A stretch of DNA of 57,927 bases. Source: JBBTCJ01 sp038043285. GTDB taxonomy: Bacteria > Planctomycetota > Phycisphaerae > UBA1845. Positions within the stretch are counted from its first letter, which is position 1, and each line of letters starts with the position of its first letter. Location of the stretch: positions 1 through 57,927 of the forward strand of contig JBBTCJ010000126.1 of NCBI GenBank assembly GCA_038043285.1. Reading direction: 5' to 3'. This document shows positions 41,186 to 49,779 of the stretch, in pieces. The notes under the pieces were generated by a model. The model saw only the letters and a list, made by a program, of their open reading frames with translations, had not been told where the DNA came from and did not search any database. A program made the position numbers and the translations under genes.

Positions 41186-41497
41186 ATGTCGCGGCATCAG
41201 AAACTTCTCGACATGTTGTCACGTTCGCCGGACGACGTGTTCTTAAACTTCGCCGTGGCGATGGAGTTCAGCAAGGGGGGTGAAACCGATCAGGCGGTGG
41301 CCCATTTCGATCGGGCCCTGGGTTGCGACGACAAGTACCTTGCCGCTTATTACCACAAGGGTAGCGCACTGTTGCAGGTCGGTCGGGTGGAGCAGGCCAG
41401 GTCCACGCTGCTGGGCGGCATCTCCAAGGCGCGGCAATTGGGAGATCAACACGCCGCCGAGGAGATGGAGACGTTGCTGGCAGGCATGCCGGGATGA
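41186..41497 (+). CDS. Small TPR protein
   Basis: 103 aa, ATG 41186. Three TPR-like helices pairs, e.g. VFLNFAVAMEFSKGGETDQAV and YLAAYYHKGSALLQVGRVEQA, cover nearly the whole chain; no signal peptide or membrane segment. A cytosolic protein-interaction adaptor is likely. It is divergent from the pilT-side genes and has a strong promoter of its own (41122-41151). Confidence 0.75.
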   Translation: MSRHQKLLDMLSRSPDDVFLNFAVAMEFSKGGETDQAVAHFDRALGCDDKYLAAYYHKGSALLQVGRVEQARSTLLGGISKARQLGDQHAAEEMETLLAGMPG

Positions 41498-41514
41498 GCG
41501 TCCCCCGATGAAGC

Positions 41515-42696
41515 TTATTTGGCGAGCAGTCGGCTGAGGAACCCGCGGGGTGCGTCGTCGACTGTTTTGGCGGCGGGTCCGGAGATCACTCGCTTGGCCA
41601 GTTGTCGGATGGCCGCCCGGACCGCATTGTTCCGGTCCAGCGCGGCGGCCGGTCGGCCCATGTCGATGGAGCGGGAAACGAACTGGAAGTCGTTGGGAAC
41701 CGTCGCCCATACTGGGCGTTTGACGGTCTCCTCGACATCGGCGTTTCCGAGGCGCGCCGACTTTCCGTCCACGCGATTGACGATCAGGCCGATGCGATCC
41801 TCGGTCACCCCCATCCGCAGAAGGGTTTCGACGGTTCGGCGCGCATGGCGGATGCTGGGAACCATGAGCTGGCACACCAGGAGCACGACGTCGGCGCGGG
41901 TCAGGGCCACGCCCGTGCGGTGATCGAAGTAGTGGGGAAGGTCGATGACCACGTTCTCGTAGGCCGCGCCCATCAGCTCCAGAATGCGATGGACCAGCTC
42001 GGGAGTTACGGCTTCCGTCTGCTCGATAAGTTCCGGGCGAGACAGGACGGCCACTTTGCACGGCAACATCGTCAGCGTGGAGGCGATCACGGCGCGATCG
42101 AGTTCGACACCGGCTTCAGCGAGGTCGTTGATGGTGTATCGAGGTTCGAAATCGAAGTTCGAGGCCAGATCCCCATACTGCAGATCCAGGTCGATCAGTG
42201 CACAATCCCGATCGACGAGATTTCCTATTTCCAACGCGAGGTTCGAGGCAACAGTGGTCGCGCCCGCCCCGCCACTTGTGCCCATGACACAGATGCACCG
42301 ACTTCGGGTGGTGCTGGCCAGCCGCTTGGCGGCGACTCGGGCGACCGCGCTGGCCAAGTCCTTGGGATCGATCGGCTCGCAGACAAACTGATCGCAACCC
42401 GCGCGGATCGACAGCAGGATCGACTCCGGATCGGTGCGGTCGCTCACAGCGATCATGGCCAAATCGGGATACTTTCCCGCCGCCTGGTCGATGACCTCCA
42501 GGACCGTGGCTGGGTCGGGATCAAGGTGGAAGAACACCAGATTGACGGTCCCGGTCTGCAGCAGGCGCGCCAAGGCGTCGGGATTCGTCGCCTCGCCGAC
42601 CAACCGAATGAAGTTCAGACCCTGGATCGGCGCGGCCAAAGATTTTGATGCGGCCGCATCAAGGTTGAAGATGCACGCATTGAGAATGGTGCTCAT
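41515..42696 (-). CDS. CpaE-like pilus assembly ATPase (receiver-like domain + MinD/ParA ATPase)
   Basis: 393 aa from ATG 42696 (AGGA upstream). Residues about 1-125 form a response-regulator-like domain (VNLVFFHLDPDPATVLEVI, ISVRAGCDQFVCEPID-type end). The P-loop ATPase follows with a deviant Walker A, MGTSGGAGATTVASNLA, then LIDLDLQYGDLASNFDFEP and VVIDLPHYF. The GGAGATT variant is that of CpaE/TadZ, which localises Tad pilus machinery, rather than of ParA. It is 187 bp upstream of, and on the same strand as, the HD-GYP pair. Confidence 0.82.
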   Translation of the reverse strand: MSTILNACIFNLDAAASKSLAAPIQGLNFIRLVGEATNPDALARLLQTGTVNLVFFHLDPDPATVLEVIDQAAGKYPDLAMIAVSDRTDPESILLSIRAGCDQFVCEPIDPKDLASAVARVAAKRLASTTRSRCICVMGTSGGAGATTVASNLALEIGNLVDRDCALIDLDLQYGDLASNFDFEPRYTINDLAEAGVELDRAVIASTLTMLPCKVAVLSRPELIEQTEAVTPELVHRILELMGAAYENVVIDLPHYFDHRTGVALTRADVVLLVCQLMVPSIRHARRTVETLLRMGVTEDRIGLIVNRVDGKSARLGNADVEETVKRPVWATVPNDFQFVSRSIDMGRPAAALDRNNAVRAAIRQLAKRVISGPAAKTVDDAPRGFLSRLLAK

Positions 42697-42883
42697 GGTG
42701 TTCCTGTGCCTCCCGCCTGCCGCGGAGACTCGATCCGCCAGAGGTAGTATCGGCGTGGGAACGCGGCGAGTTTTCCGCGACCGGTCGCATCGGACGCCGC
42801 GTCGAGTGCGGAGATTATCGGCTGCCGCGCCTGTAGCGACCGAGAACCGTTCCTCCAGGTTGCCAGAAGACATTCACCGCGGG

Positions 42884-43840
42884 CTAGGCAAGCGCCGGCT
42901 CTTCGACCTCGACCGCCGAAGCCCGCTGGACGACTCGTTGCAGCGCCGCGAGCACTTCCGGATCGAGGTTGCTTTCCTTGTCGCGACGCAACTGCTGCAA
43001 CACGTCGCCGGTCGCGGACGCGCTGCCGCGCGTCGCCTTCAGATCATAAAAAAGCCGTACGGCGCGAATGATTCGCGCGCCAAGCGGAAGCTCTCCGTAG
43101 GCCCGCTCCTCGCCGCTGGCGATGGCGTCCTGGAGGGCGTCGTCCTGGGTCATCAACATGGGAACCGCCCCGTGCAGGACCGAGCCCAACGAGTGAATCA
43201 GGTCCGTACCCAGGAAGGTGTTTCGCTCCGCCGGCATTCCTGGGCGGTTTTCCAACGTATGCACCGCGCGGCTGATCAACTTGGTGGTGATCTCCAGGTT
43301 TCCAAGATCGGTCAGCAGCGCGCCGACGCGAATGTCGTCCACCTGCTTGCGCGACAGGCCCATGGCATCAGCGACGCGCTGGCACAGTTCTGCGACGCGC
43401 ACGGACTTGGCCTTGCCCCGCGGATCAGCCGACTGCAAATAGCGGGAGAGCACCTCGACCACCCCGACGTAGGCATCGTGCAGCTCGTCGACCTTCGCGG
43501 CGCGATCGTCGCATAACGTCCCGACCAGAATGGCAGTTAAGCCCAGCACCGCCGCCCAAACAGTCAAGACGAGACCGACCATGATGGGCGATTGAAACGC
43601 CGCGAAGCCGGTGGGATCCGCAACGGTGGCAACGGTGACGGACAAGGCACAGAAGAGGGCCAAGATCCCCGCGTTGGTGCGTCCCAGGTAGTACCCGCTG
43701 AGGACGATCGGGAGGAAGAAGAGATTCAGGGCCACCACGCGGTATCCGCCCATGCGATAGACCAGATAGGTCATTCCGATGGTCACGATGATCAGCATTA
43801 CCTCAAAGACGCCGCGATCCCTGGTCAGCTTGCTGCTCAT
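42884..43840 (-). CDS. Membrane protein with catalytically degenerate HD-GYP domain
   Basis: 318 aa, ATG 43840, overlapping the stop of the intact HD-GYP gene by 4 bp. The N-terminus has four hydrophobic segments (about 13-110). The C-terminal domain follows the HD-GYP frame (VRVAELCQRVADAMGLSRKQ, LPLGARIIRAVRLFYDL), but the metal ligands are gone: HDIGK is TDLGN, the HHE...GYP block is absent and the first His is Lys. It should not hydrolyse cyclic-di-GMP. It may bind the nucleotide or heterodimerise with its neighbour. Confidence 0.75.
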   Translation of the reverse strand: MSSKLTRDRGVFEVMLIIVTIGMTYLVYRMGGYRVVALNLFFLPIVLSGYYLGRTNAGILALFCALSVTVATVADPTGFAAFQSPIMVGLVLTVWAAVLGLTAILVGTLCDDRAAKVDELHDAYVGVVEVLSRYLQSADPRGKAKSVRVAELCQRVADAMGLSRKQVDDIRVGALLTDLGNLEITTKLISRAVHTLENRPGMPAERNTFLGTDLIHSLGSVLHGAVPMLMTQDDALQDAIASGEERAYGELPLGARIIRAVRLFYDLKATRGSASATGDVLQQLRRDKESNLDPEVLAALQRVVQRASAVEVEEPALA

Positions 43841-45339
43841 GCCTGTGTCCTCCTGCGTTTGGGCATCGGTTGTGGGGAACGAGCACCCGCCGCCGCTGCG
43901 GGTTCCTTGGATATCATTGATTCGGCTACGTTCGGCTCGACCATTTGCCGCGTTTCGTATAACGAATCGGGGCCTTCTCGGTCAGAAGCGTTTCCGGGGT
44001 CCGATACGCCGCGCTGCGTCGCCGGCTCCGACGGCGTTGCGCGGTACCGCTGGGAGACCTCGGCGAAGCGGGCTGCGATCGGCAACCAGGCCTCGACGAT
44101 CCCAGGATCGAATTGCCGTCCCGCCAGCTGATGGATGGCCGTGACGCACTTTTCGTGCGGATAGGCCTCCTTGTATACACGTTTGGATGACAGCGCGTCG
44201 TAGACGTCTGCAACCGCCACGATCCGAGCCGCCAAGGGAATGTCCTCACCCTTAAGCCCGTGGGGGTACCCGGTTCCGTCCCACCACTCATGGTGCGAGA
44301 ACGCAATTTCGCGAGCCATTTGCAGGAAGTTTGATCCGCCCAGCCGGCGCTCGATCTCGCGTAGACATTCTCCCCCGACGAGGGTGTGCTGCTGCATCTG
44401 CCGGCGCTCGGATTCGGTGAGCGGGCCTGGTTTGCGCAGGATTTGATCCTCCAACCCGACCTTCCCGATGTCGTGCAGGGCCGAGCTGATGCCGATCACG
44501 CGAGCGAACGTCGGGGTCACTTCCCGACCATATCTGGAATCATGGCGGAGCACCCCCGCCAGCATGGTCGAGTACACCGAGATACGCTCGAGGTGGTCGC
44601 CGGTGTCGGTATCGCGCGAATCAGCCAGTTTCGCAAGTCCGAAGGCCACCGCATCCCGCGTGCGAATCAATTCCTGTCGCTGTCGCAGCATCTCGGCGAT
44701 GGCGCGGCTTCGATCGCGCTCCGACTCGTCGTGGAACCGAGCCAAAAGCATGTAGCTTGACACCCCAAGGATCGCGAAAGTCCAGACAAAGGTCAGCACG
44801 CCAACCATCGGCGACGATGCGAGGACGCCGTTCGTCTGGGCGATCGCCGCGGCCTTCGGCGTGAGCAAAACGAGGTACCCTGCCCCGCTGGGGAGGTCGG
44901 TCGCCACCGCGAGATGTTCATCCGCTCCAAGCCTCACCGTTCCTGCGCGGAAACCGGCGGCCGCCTCGCTCGACGCCGATTGGAAGCTCAATCCCTCGCC
45001 GAAGGAGGCCGCGTCGTTTCCATCGGCGTCGCGCGGCACGATGAGCCGCGTTCGCCAGCTGCGGTCCGCAACCACGGCGACCTGGTGGTCAAGAAGCCCC
45101 CGACGAACAAGTCCGTTCAGCGATCCGTCCGACTCGCTCATACCGCCGGCGAACCGCTGGGGTCCGCCCACGATGGTCAGAATTCGCTCCGCTGACTTGG
45201 CAAGGAGGCGCCAGGATTCATCCGACGCCGCGGCATGCGCGGCGCGTCCAAGGAACTGCTGCTGCATCCACAATCCGACGCCCAGGGCCACTGCCTGGGC
45301 CAGGAGGACCAACAAAACATGCTTGGCGCGTCGGCTCAT
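43837..45339 (-). CDS. HD-GYP domain cyclic-di-GMP phosphodiesterase, membrane sensor
   Basis: 500 aa from ATG 45339; a GTG at 45357 would add six residues. TM1 (about 7-25) and TM2 (about 185-205) bracket a periplasmic sensor-like domain of about 160 residues. The HD-GYP domain follows: GDHLERISVYS, SALHDIGKVGLED, HTLVGGECL, HHEWWDGTGYPHGLKGEDIPL, ARIVAVADVYDALSSKR; all catalytic residues are present. The Pro/Gln-rich C-terminus after about 425 is low-complexity. Expected to degrade cyclic-di-GMP in response to an external cue, fitting the pilus setting. Confidence 0.88.
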   Translation of the reverse strand: MSRRAKHVLLVLLAQAVALGVGLWMQQQFLGRAAHAAASDESWRLLAKSAERILTIVGGPQRFAGGMSESDGSLNGLVRRGLLDHQVAVVADRSWRTRLIVPRDADGNDAASFGEGLSFQSASSEAAAGFRAGTVRLGADEHLAVATDLPSGAGYLVLLTPKAAAIAQTNGVLASSPMVGVLTFVWTFAILGVSSYMLLARFHDESERDRSRAIAEMLRQRQELIRTRDAVAFGLAKLADSRDTDTGDHLERISVYSTMLAGVLRHDSRYGREVTPTFARVIGISSALHDIGKVGLEDQILRKPGPLTESERRQMQQHTLVGGECLREIERRLGGSNFLQMAREIAFSHHEWWDGTGYPHGLKGEDIPLAARIVAVADVYDALSSKRVYKEAYPHEKCVTAIHQLAGRQFDPGIVEAWLPIAARFAEVSQRYRATPSEPATQRGVSDPGNASDREGPDSLYETRQMVEPNVAESMISKEPAAAAGARSPQPMPKRRRTQA

Positions 45340-45509
45340 CCTGGTGCCTTCTCGCACGATGCGTATCCAAGGGGAGAGCGCTCCACCGCGCGGGGCGCAT
45401 CCGTGTGCGCACCTGATCGATGGGCATTCGCCAAGAAGGGATTCGGTCTGTTGATCGTATCACTTGACGTGGTAATGAGGCCGGACGGGTATTGGACGTT
45501 GGATCACGG

Positions 45510-46190
45510 TTATCGGCAGCCGAGCGCGGTCTGCGAAGCGGATTCACGCCACCTTTCCAACCGTGCGATAATTCCGGCGGCCCGCGATCGAATCGCGTCG
45601 AACCGTCGCGCGGCGAGATCCGCCGGATCGAACAGCGGCTTAACGAACCCGACGCCCACACACCCCGCGTCCAGAAAATCGGTGAAGTTGTCCACGGTGA
45701 ATCCCGCGGTTGGGAAAAGACGAAGATGCGGGAGAGGTCCGCGGATCGCCTCGAAGTAACTCACCCCGCCGGGCGGCGCCGGAAAGACCTTCACCAGTCC
45801 GGCTCCGCCGCGGTGCGCCGCTTCCATTTCCGTCGGGGTGAACGCACCCGGAATGGTCGGTACGCCCAACGAGGACGCCTCCCCGACGACCACGGGATCA
45901 AAGATCGGAGAGACGATGAACGCTGCGCCCGCGGCCACGGCGTCACGCACGGCGGCTGCCGTCATGACCGTGCCTGCGCCGACCGTCAGTTCCGACCGCT
46001 TGGAGAACGAACGCACCAAGTCAAGAGCACCGGGCGTAGTCATGGTGAACTCGACCACGCGAAATCCGCCGTCCACCGCGGCCGACATAGCGTCGCGCGC
46101 CAGCGCTTCGTCGTTTGTGCGAATAATGGCGCTGACGCGGGCTTCGACAATACGTTGAACGGCACCGTCTGGATCGCCTCGCCTACCCAT
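45510..46190 (-). CDS. KDPG/KHG-type aldolase
   Basis: 226 aa, ATG 46190. Class I aldolase of the Eda/DgoA family, cleaving 2-keto-3-deoxy-6-phosphogluconate or the galactonate analogue to pyruvate and glyceraldehyde-3-phosphate. Motifs: VVEFTMTTPGALDLV, LTVGAGTV with active-site Glu-region, IVSPIFDP, IPGAFTPTEMEAA, GLVKVFPA with the Schiff-base Lys, PTAGFTVDN. Length typical. It is 170 bp upstream of the HD-GYP gene on the same strand, with no evident functional link. Confidence 0.85.
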   Translation of the reverse strand: MGRRGDPDGAVQRIVEARVSAIIRTNDEALARDAMSAAVDGGFRVVEFTMTTPGALDLVRSFSKRSELTVGAGTVMTAAAVRDAVAAGAAFIVSPIFDPVVVGEASSLGVPTIPGAFTPTEMEAAHRGGAGLVKVFPAPPGGVSYFEAIRGPLPHLRLFPTAGFTVDNFTDFLDAGCVGVGFVKPLFDPADLAARRFDAIRSRAAGIIARLERWRESASQTALGCR

Positions 46191-46475
46191 CGAACGAACC
46201 TCCCTTTCCGGCCCACTCCGGCCGCGCCCGCCAAGTCGCTGCCGACGACTGAGCGACCCATGCTACCCGCCTACCGGCACGAGCGGAAACCCGAATTCGG
46301 TCCAACCGAGTCGAAAGCTCTCCACGGAAACGGTTCCGATAACGGCAAGCGCGAACGGGACTTCATGCCCTCCGTTTGCTAAACTGGTGAAGGACTCCAT
46401 CCCTTGGGTTAGAGCCGGCCGCGGTGCGCCGCTGAACCCGGGCGATGAATGGCGATTCGATCGGAAAGCTGAAAC

Positions 46476-47288
46476 ATGACGAGGATCCGGACAGCCGTAC
46501 TTCTTGCGCTCATTGTCGTACTGGCCGCCTTGGCCGGGTATTGCGTCCGCGCACGACCGCGCGCGGCCGAGCGACATGGTGACGAGCAGCTTCCGTCGGC
46601 GGCGCCGAAGCCCGCAATCGACCCCGCACTTCGTCAGGCCATCGACGAATTGACGGCGCGGTGGGAAGGTGTTCAAGCCCTGTCCCTAAGGCTCAGGACG
46701 GAAATCCCGAACGCCGGCGGAATGAAGGGGTGGACGAAGGGTGAGGGAACGTATGACCTTCTGCGGACCGAAGGTACTTCCAAGACACGGTTCTGGGTGT
46801 TCAATAATCTTTCGCTCCACATGGAAAACAAGAATCGGAAGAAAACGGCGGAGGTCGTCATGCAGGTTTTCGACGGCCAACACCTGTTTCTGCTCAATCA
46901 GCAGTTCGAGTATCAGAAAGTCACCAAGGCGAAGTACGACCCGGCCCGCGTGTTGCATTTCGGCGGAAAGAATCTCTTTGACTCCATCGTGGCGGAAAGC
47001 AAGGTCCGCCTCCTACCGCCCGAGTCCGTAGACGGCCGGGAGGCGGTCGTGCTGGAGGAGAAGCCACTGGATGGATCGGCCGTCATCAGACACTGGTTCG
47101 ACAAGGAAACCGGCATGAGAATCAGGTTGACCGAAGTCGGAGCGGATGGAACGCAACGACTCACGCTGACGACGTCGGATGTCAATACCGCGCCGGAGTT
47201 CGCCCCCGATCGGTTCGTATTCACGCTGCCAGATGGATTCGAACTGACGGATGAGACAGTGCCGCCGGTGGAATCCGTCAAACCCTAA
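46476..47288 (+). CDS. LolA-like exported protein
   Basis: 270 aa, ATG 46476. N-terminal hydrophobic segment (TAVLLALIVVLAALAGYC) acts as a signal or anchor. A Pro/Ala linker precedes a beta-rich domain with KGEGTYDLLRTEGTSKTRFWV, QVFDGQHLFLLNQQ, SVDGREAVVLEEKP, IRHWFDKETGMRIRLTEV and FVFTLPDGFEL, the open-barrel pattern of LolA/LolB-like outer-membrane lipoprotein carrier or DUF2092 proteins. Likely envelope lipid or lipoprotein handling; ligand unknown. Convergent with the next gene, sharing the hairpin at 47288-47319. Confidence 0.6.
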   Translation: MTRIRTAVLLALIVVLAALAGYCVRARPRAAERHGDEQLPSAAPKPAIDPALRQAIDELTARWEGVQALSLRLRTEIPNAGGMKGWTKGEGTYDLLRTEGTSKTRFWVFNNLSLHMENKNRKKTAEVVMQVFDGQHLFLLNQQFEYQKVTKAKYDPARVLHFGGKNLFDSIVAESKVRLLPPESVDGREAVVLEEKPLDGSAVIRHWFDKETGMRIRLTEVGADGTQRLTLTTSDVNTAPEFAPDRFVFTLPDGFELTDETVPPVESVKP

Positions 47289-47319
47289 GTACGCCACTCT
47301 GTAAGAGGGGCGGCGTACT
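47288..47319. terminator. Candidate bidirectional terminator hairpin
   Basis: AGTACGCC (47288-47295) pairs with GGCGTACT (47312-47319), with further CTCT/AGAG pairing inside. It sits between convergent genes and overlaps the stop codon of the LolA-like gene. No long U-tract. Confidence 0.45.
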
Positions 47320-47353
47320 AAGGAGCGCCACGCCGGACGGACCGCGTCTGCGG

Positions 47354-48280
47354 CTACCCTCCCGAATCCAGATGCCAGCCGGTGTTGAGCCATTGGCCGG
47401 CACGCTTCTGAAACATCTCCGTCGCCGACCCGGAAGAAATCTTACGCGCGCCTGCGATTTCCGTTTCGACCAGGTACCTGGTGTAAATGGTCGCGGCAAC
47501 GGAATTCGCTTGAATGCGCGTCTCGGGAAACTCGAGCCGCAACAGCGTCCCTCCGTCCCGCACGAACCGTCGTGAGCGCTCGCAGATTTCGTCCCGGTCC
47601 GCCCAACGGTTCGATCCCGGTTCAATCGCAATGACGTCCTCCGGGACCAGACGACGAAGTTCCGCTTCATTGTTGGAGAACCAGGCGCGCCACACCGCCT
47701 CGCGATCGTTCAAGAGCCGAGCGCGATCAGGTTCAAAGAGGCCTTCCGCGGCGACCGCACCGGCAGACGCAATCACTTCCGGAGGCGCCGCGCCGCGCTC
47801 GCCCCAGTTTTCACCGGTGATCGGGGCGATGTGCGAACCTGCTTGGTTCCATCCGTCGCGCTCGCGGCGATATACGTCGATGGAGCGCAGCTTCAGGGAA
47901 CCCGCGGATCCATCGTTCAGGGATTTGTAATCGTAGCGAGCCACGTAGTAGACCAGGGCCACTTCGTCATAGAATTGCACTTCGGTGTCCAGCAACTCGT
48001 AACCGATTCCCTGCAGCGCCTCCAGGGAGCGGTCGGCGTTCTTCATGTAGTCGTTGAGACCGCGCTCGATCTTGGTGCTTGGATTCTGGAAGCCCGTCCA
48101 ATCCGGGGTGTGCATTCGACGGATCGCATCACGGTCCCGTCGCAGATAGGCCTGGAAGATGCCGTGAATATGCCCCAGAATCTCCTCTCGATCTTTCGTT
48201 CTATCCTGCATCGTCACGTCACTCCCGCATCGAACCCCCAAGGCAGCCGCCAGGAGGCCCAATAGAATCATGAACCTCAT
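47354..48280 (-). CDS. Lipoprotein-like protein with two NTF2/SnoaL-like domains
   Basis: 308 aa, ATG 48280. The N-terminus MRFMILLGLLAAALGVRCGS looks like a secreted or lipoprotein signal (C19). Two copies of an NTF2-like cone fold follow: EEILGHIHGIFQAYLRRDRDAI... and EAVWRAWFSNNEAELRRLVPED..., each with the helix-then-sheet pattern and Trp-rich ends. This family includes SnoaL, DUF4440 and ketosteroid isomerase-like folds; most bacterial exported members have unknown ligands. No catalytic residue assigned. Confidence 0.6.
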   Translation of the reverse strand: MRFMILLGLLAAALGVRCGSDVTMQDRTKDREEILGHIHGIFQAYLRRDRDAIRRMHTPDWTGFQNPSTKIERGLNDYMKNADRSLEALQGIGYELLDTEVQFYDEVALVYYVARYDYKSLNDGSAGSLKLRSIDVYRRERDGWNQAGSHIAPITGENWGERGAAPPEVIASAGAVAAEGLFEPDRARLLNDREAVWRAWFSNNEAELRRLVPEDVIAIEPGSNRWADRDEICERSRRFVRDGGTLLRLEFPETRIQANSVAATIYTRYLVETEIAGARKISSGSATEMFQKRAGQWLNTGWHLDSGG

Positions 48281-48459
48281 TGTCGTCTACTCGATTCCCT
48301 GATCGTGGTGGGCGCCGGTTACCGAAGGAAGACCCCGCGGATTCCGCGCGACGCTCACTGCCGCTCGAGGGCCGATGCGCATCGATCATCCCGTTTCAAG
48401 CGCCGCCGATCCTACTCGGCGCTGGTTCGATCGCGATTGGGTTCGTGGACCAGTCTAGG

Positions 48460-48606
48460 TCATCCATCGGCATACTTCGCGGGATTGGCCTTGACTTTCG
48501 CGGCGCAGTCATCGCAGCAGACGCGAATGCTCTTTCCGCCGATCTTCACGACCTTGGCCTCTTTCTTGATTTCCCATTTGCAGACCGGACACGTTGCCTT
48601 GCTCAT
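48460..48606 (-). CDS. 48-aa YHS-like metal-binding protein
   Basis: Very small gene with ATG 48606 and AGGAGG 7 nt upstream on the minus strand. It encodes MSKATCPVCKWEI followed by a lysine-rich stretch, then RVCCDDCAAKVKANPAKYA. CPVC and CCDDC supply four to five metal-ligand cysteines in the arrangement of YHS/TRASH-type domains. Highly charged, soluble, no signal peptide. It may sequester or sense a heavy metal. The AraC regulator gene lies upstream on the same strand. Confidence 0.7.
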   Translation of the reverse strand: MSKATCPVCKWEIKKEAKVVKIGGKSIRVCCDDCAAKVKANPAKYADG

Positions 48607-48642
48607 TCGAGTGCCTCCTCATATTAGATATTTCCCTAAAAC

Positions 48643-48665
48643 CCCTCTTCCTGGCAGGAAGAGGG
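48643..48665. repeat. 23-nt perfect palindrome (10-bp arms, 3-nt loop), third copy
   Basis: CCCTCTTCCT-GGC-AGGAAGAGGG. Same architecture as 1499-1521 and 23203-23225. On the minus strand it is followed by GTTTTAGGG, so it may also terminate the AraC transcript. Confidence 0.65.
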
Positions 48666-48757
48666 CTGCTTCATGGCGACCTCTTGGAAGTCCGGCGCCG
48701 TTCTACGCGCGTGCGTCGCACCTCGTCATCCTTTCAAACGTATCCCGCCGGAGAGAC

Positions 48758-49681
48758 TTAGGCTTTCAGATTCTTGCTCATCTGAAGGAGGCGCTGCCGT
48801 GGAATACCACTGCGGAAAGCGGAAGGCGTCGCCTTGAATTCGTGACGAAAGGCATGGCTGAAATGACTGTGGCTGGAAAAGCCGAGATCGAGGGCCAAGG
48901 AGGTCAAGTCGTCGGCACCTTCGGCGAGGCGATCGAGGCTTAGAAGCAATCGCAATCGGTTGAGGTATTTGTGGATCGGCAGTCCGGCGTGGCGACGGAA
49001 CACTCGGACCAGGTGAAACGGGGAGCAACTGACCGCGCGGGCAACGTCCTCCAGGGTCAGCGGCTCGGCGTAGTGTGCGGCGAGCAACTCCCTGGTTCGA
49101 TCCGTCCAGGTGCGGTGTGCAATGCGCGTCGCCGGGCCGACCCGATCCGGCTTGGCGGCATGTTGTTGTCCTAGAGCAGCGGTGATTGCGTCGAGCAGCG
49201 CCAAGCAGGCCTCCTCGACGGCGAATCCATCAGCCCCGTCGTTGCGGAGACCGCGCCGCAGCGCGGCCAACAAGAACGCAGCGTCGGAGGGAACCGACAG
49301 TACCTGGACCGGAAACCGGAGGATGCCTTGGTCCACGGAACGACGATCCAACACCCACAGGGCTTCTCGAAGAACTCCCTCGGCGAAGCGGATGGACGTG
49401 CAGTCGTCTCCTCCGTGAAGGGGATGGCTGACGCGGTACGGCTCCTCGGGGTTGAAGAAGACGACGTGGTTGACGTCCGCGACGTGGTCCTCTCGCGCCA
49501 GGTGTTTGCGAAAGACGCCGGCGCGGACGAAGGCGATGCTCGGCACGACAACGCTTTCGTCATCGCCGCAGCCGAGGTCGTGCGGCCTGCAACGGATGTC
49601 GTGCAGTGTGGCCGTGCCGGAACAGAACAGCGTAGTCTCGCGTATGTGGCTGGGCACGTCGGCGATTGTCGCCGGAGTCAA
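48758..49681 (-). CDS. AraC-family transcriptional regulator
   Basis: 307 aa from TTG 49681; a GTG at 49657 is an alternative, and neither has a clear Shine-Dalgarno. The N-terminal part looks like a cupin ligand-binding domain (HVVFFNPEEPYRVSHP). The C-terminal double helix-turn-helix is typical: ELLAAHYAEPLTLEDVARAV, SCSPFHLVRVFRRHAGLPI, then DLTSLALDLGFSSHSHFSH and FRHEFKATPSAFR. Ligand and targets unknown. It lies in front of the small YHS-like gene on the same strand. Confidence 0.85.
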   Translation of the reverse strand: MTPATIADVPSHIRETTLFCSGTATLHDIRCRPHDLGCGDDESVVVPSIAFVRAGVFRKHLAREDHVADVNHVVFFNPEEPYRVSHPLHGGDDCTSIRFAEGVLREALWVLDRRSVDQGILRFPVQVLSVPSDAAFLLAALRRGLRNDGADGFAVEEACLALLDAITAALGQQHAAKPDRVGPATRIAHRTWTDRTRELLAAHYAEPLTLEDVARAVSCSPFHLVRVFRRHAGLPIHKYLNRLRLLLSLDRLAEGADDLTSLALDLGFSSHSHFSHAFRHEFKATPSAFRSGIPRQRLLQMSKNLKA

Positions 49682-49779
49682 GCGTTTAAGTCAACGGCGC
49701 CCACGTTGGTCCGTCCGGCAGGCCGTGGTTGGGGGATGAGGTTATCGATCCAGATGTCGCAGGAGACGGCGCACGCCCC

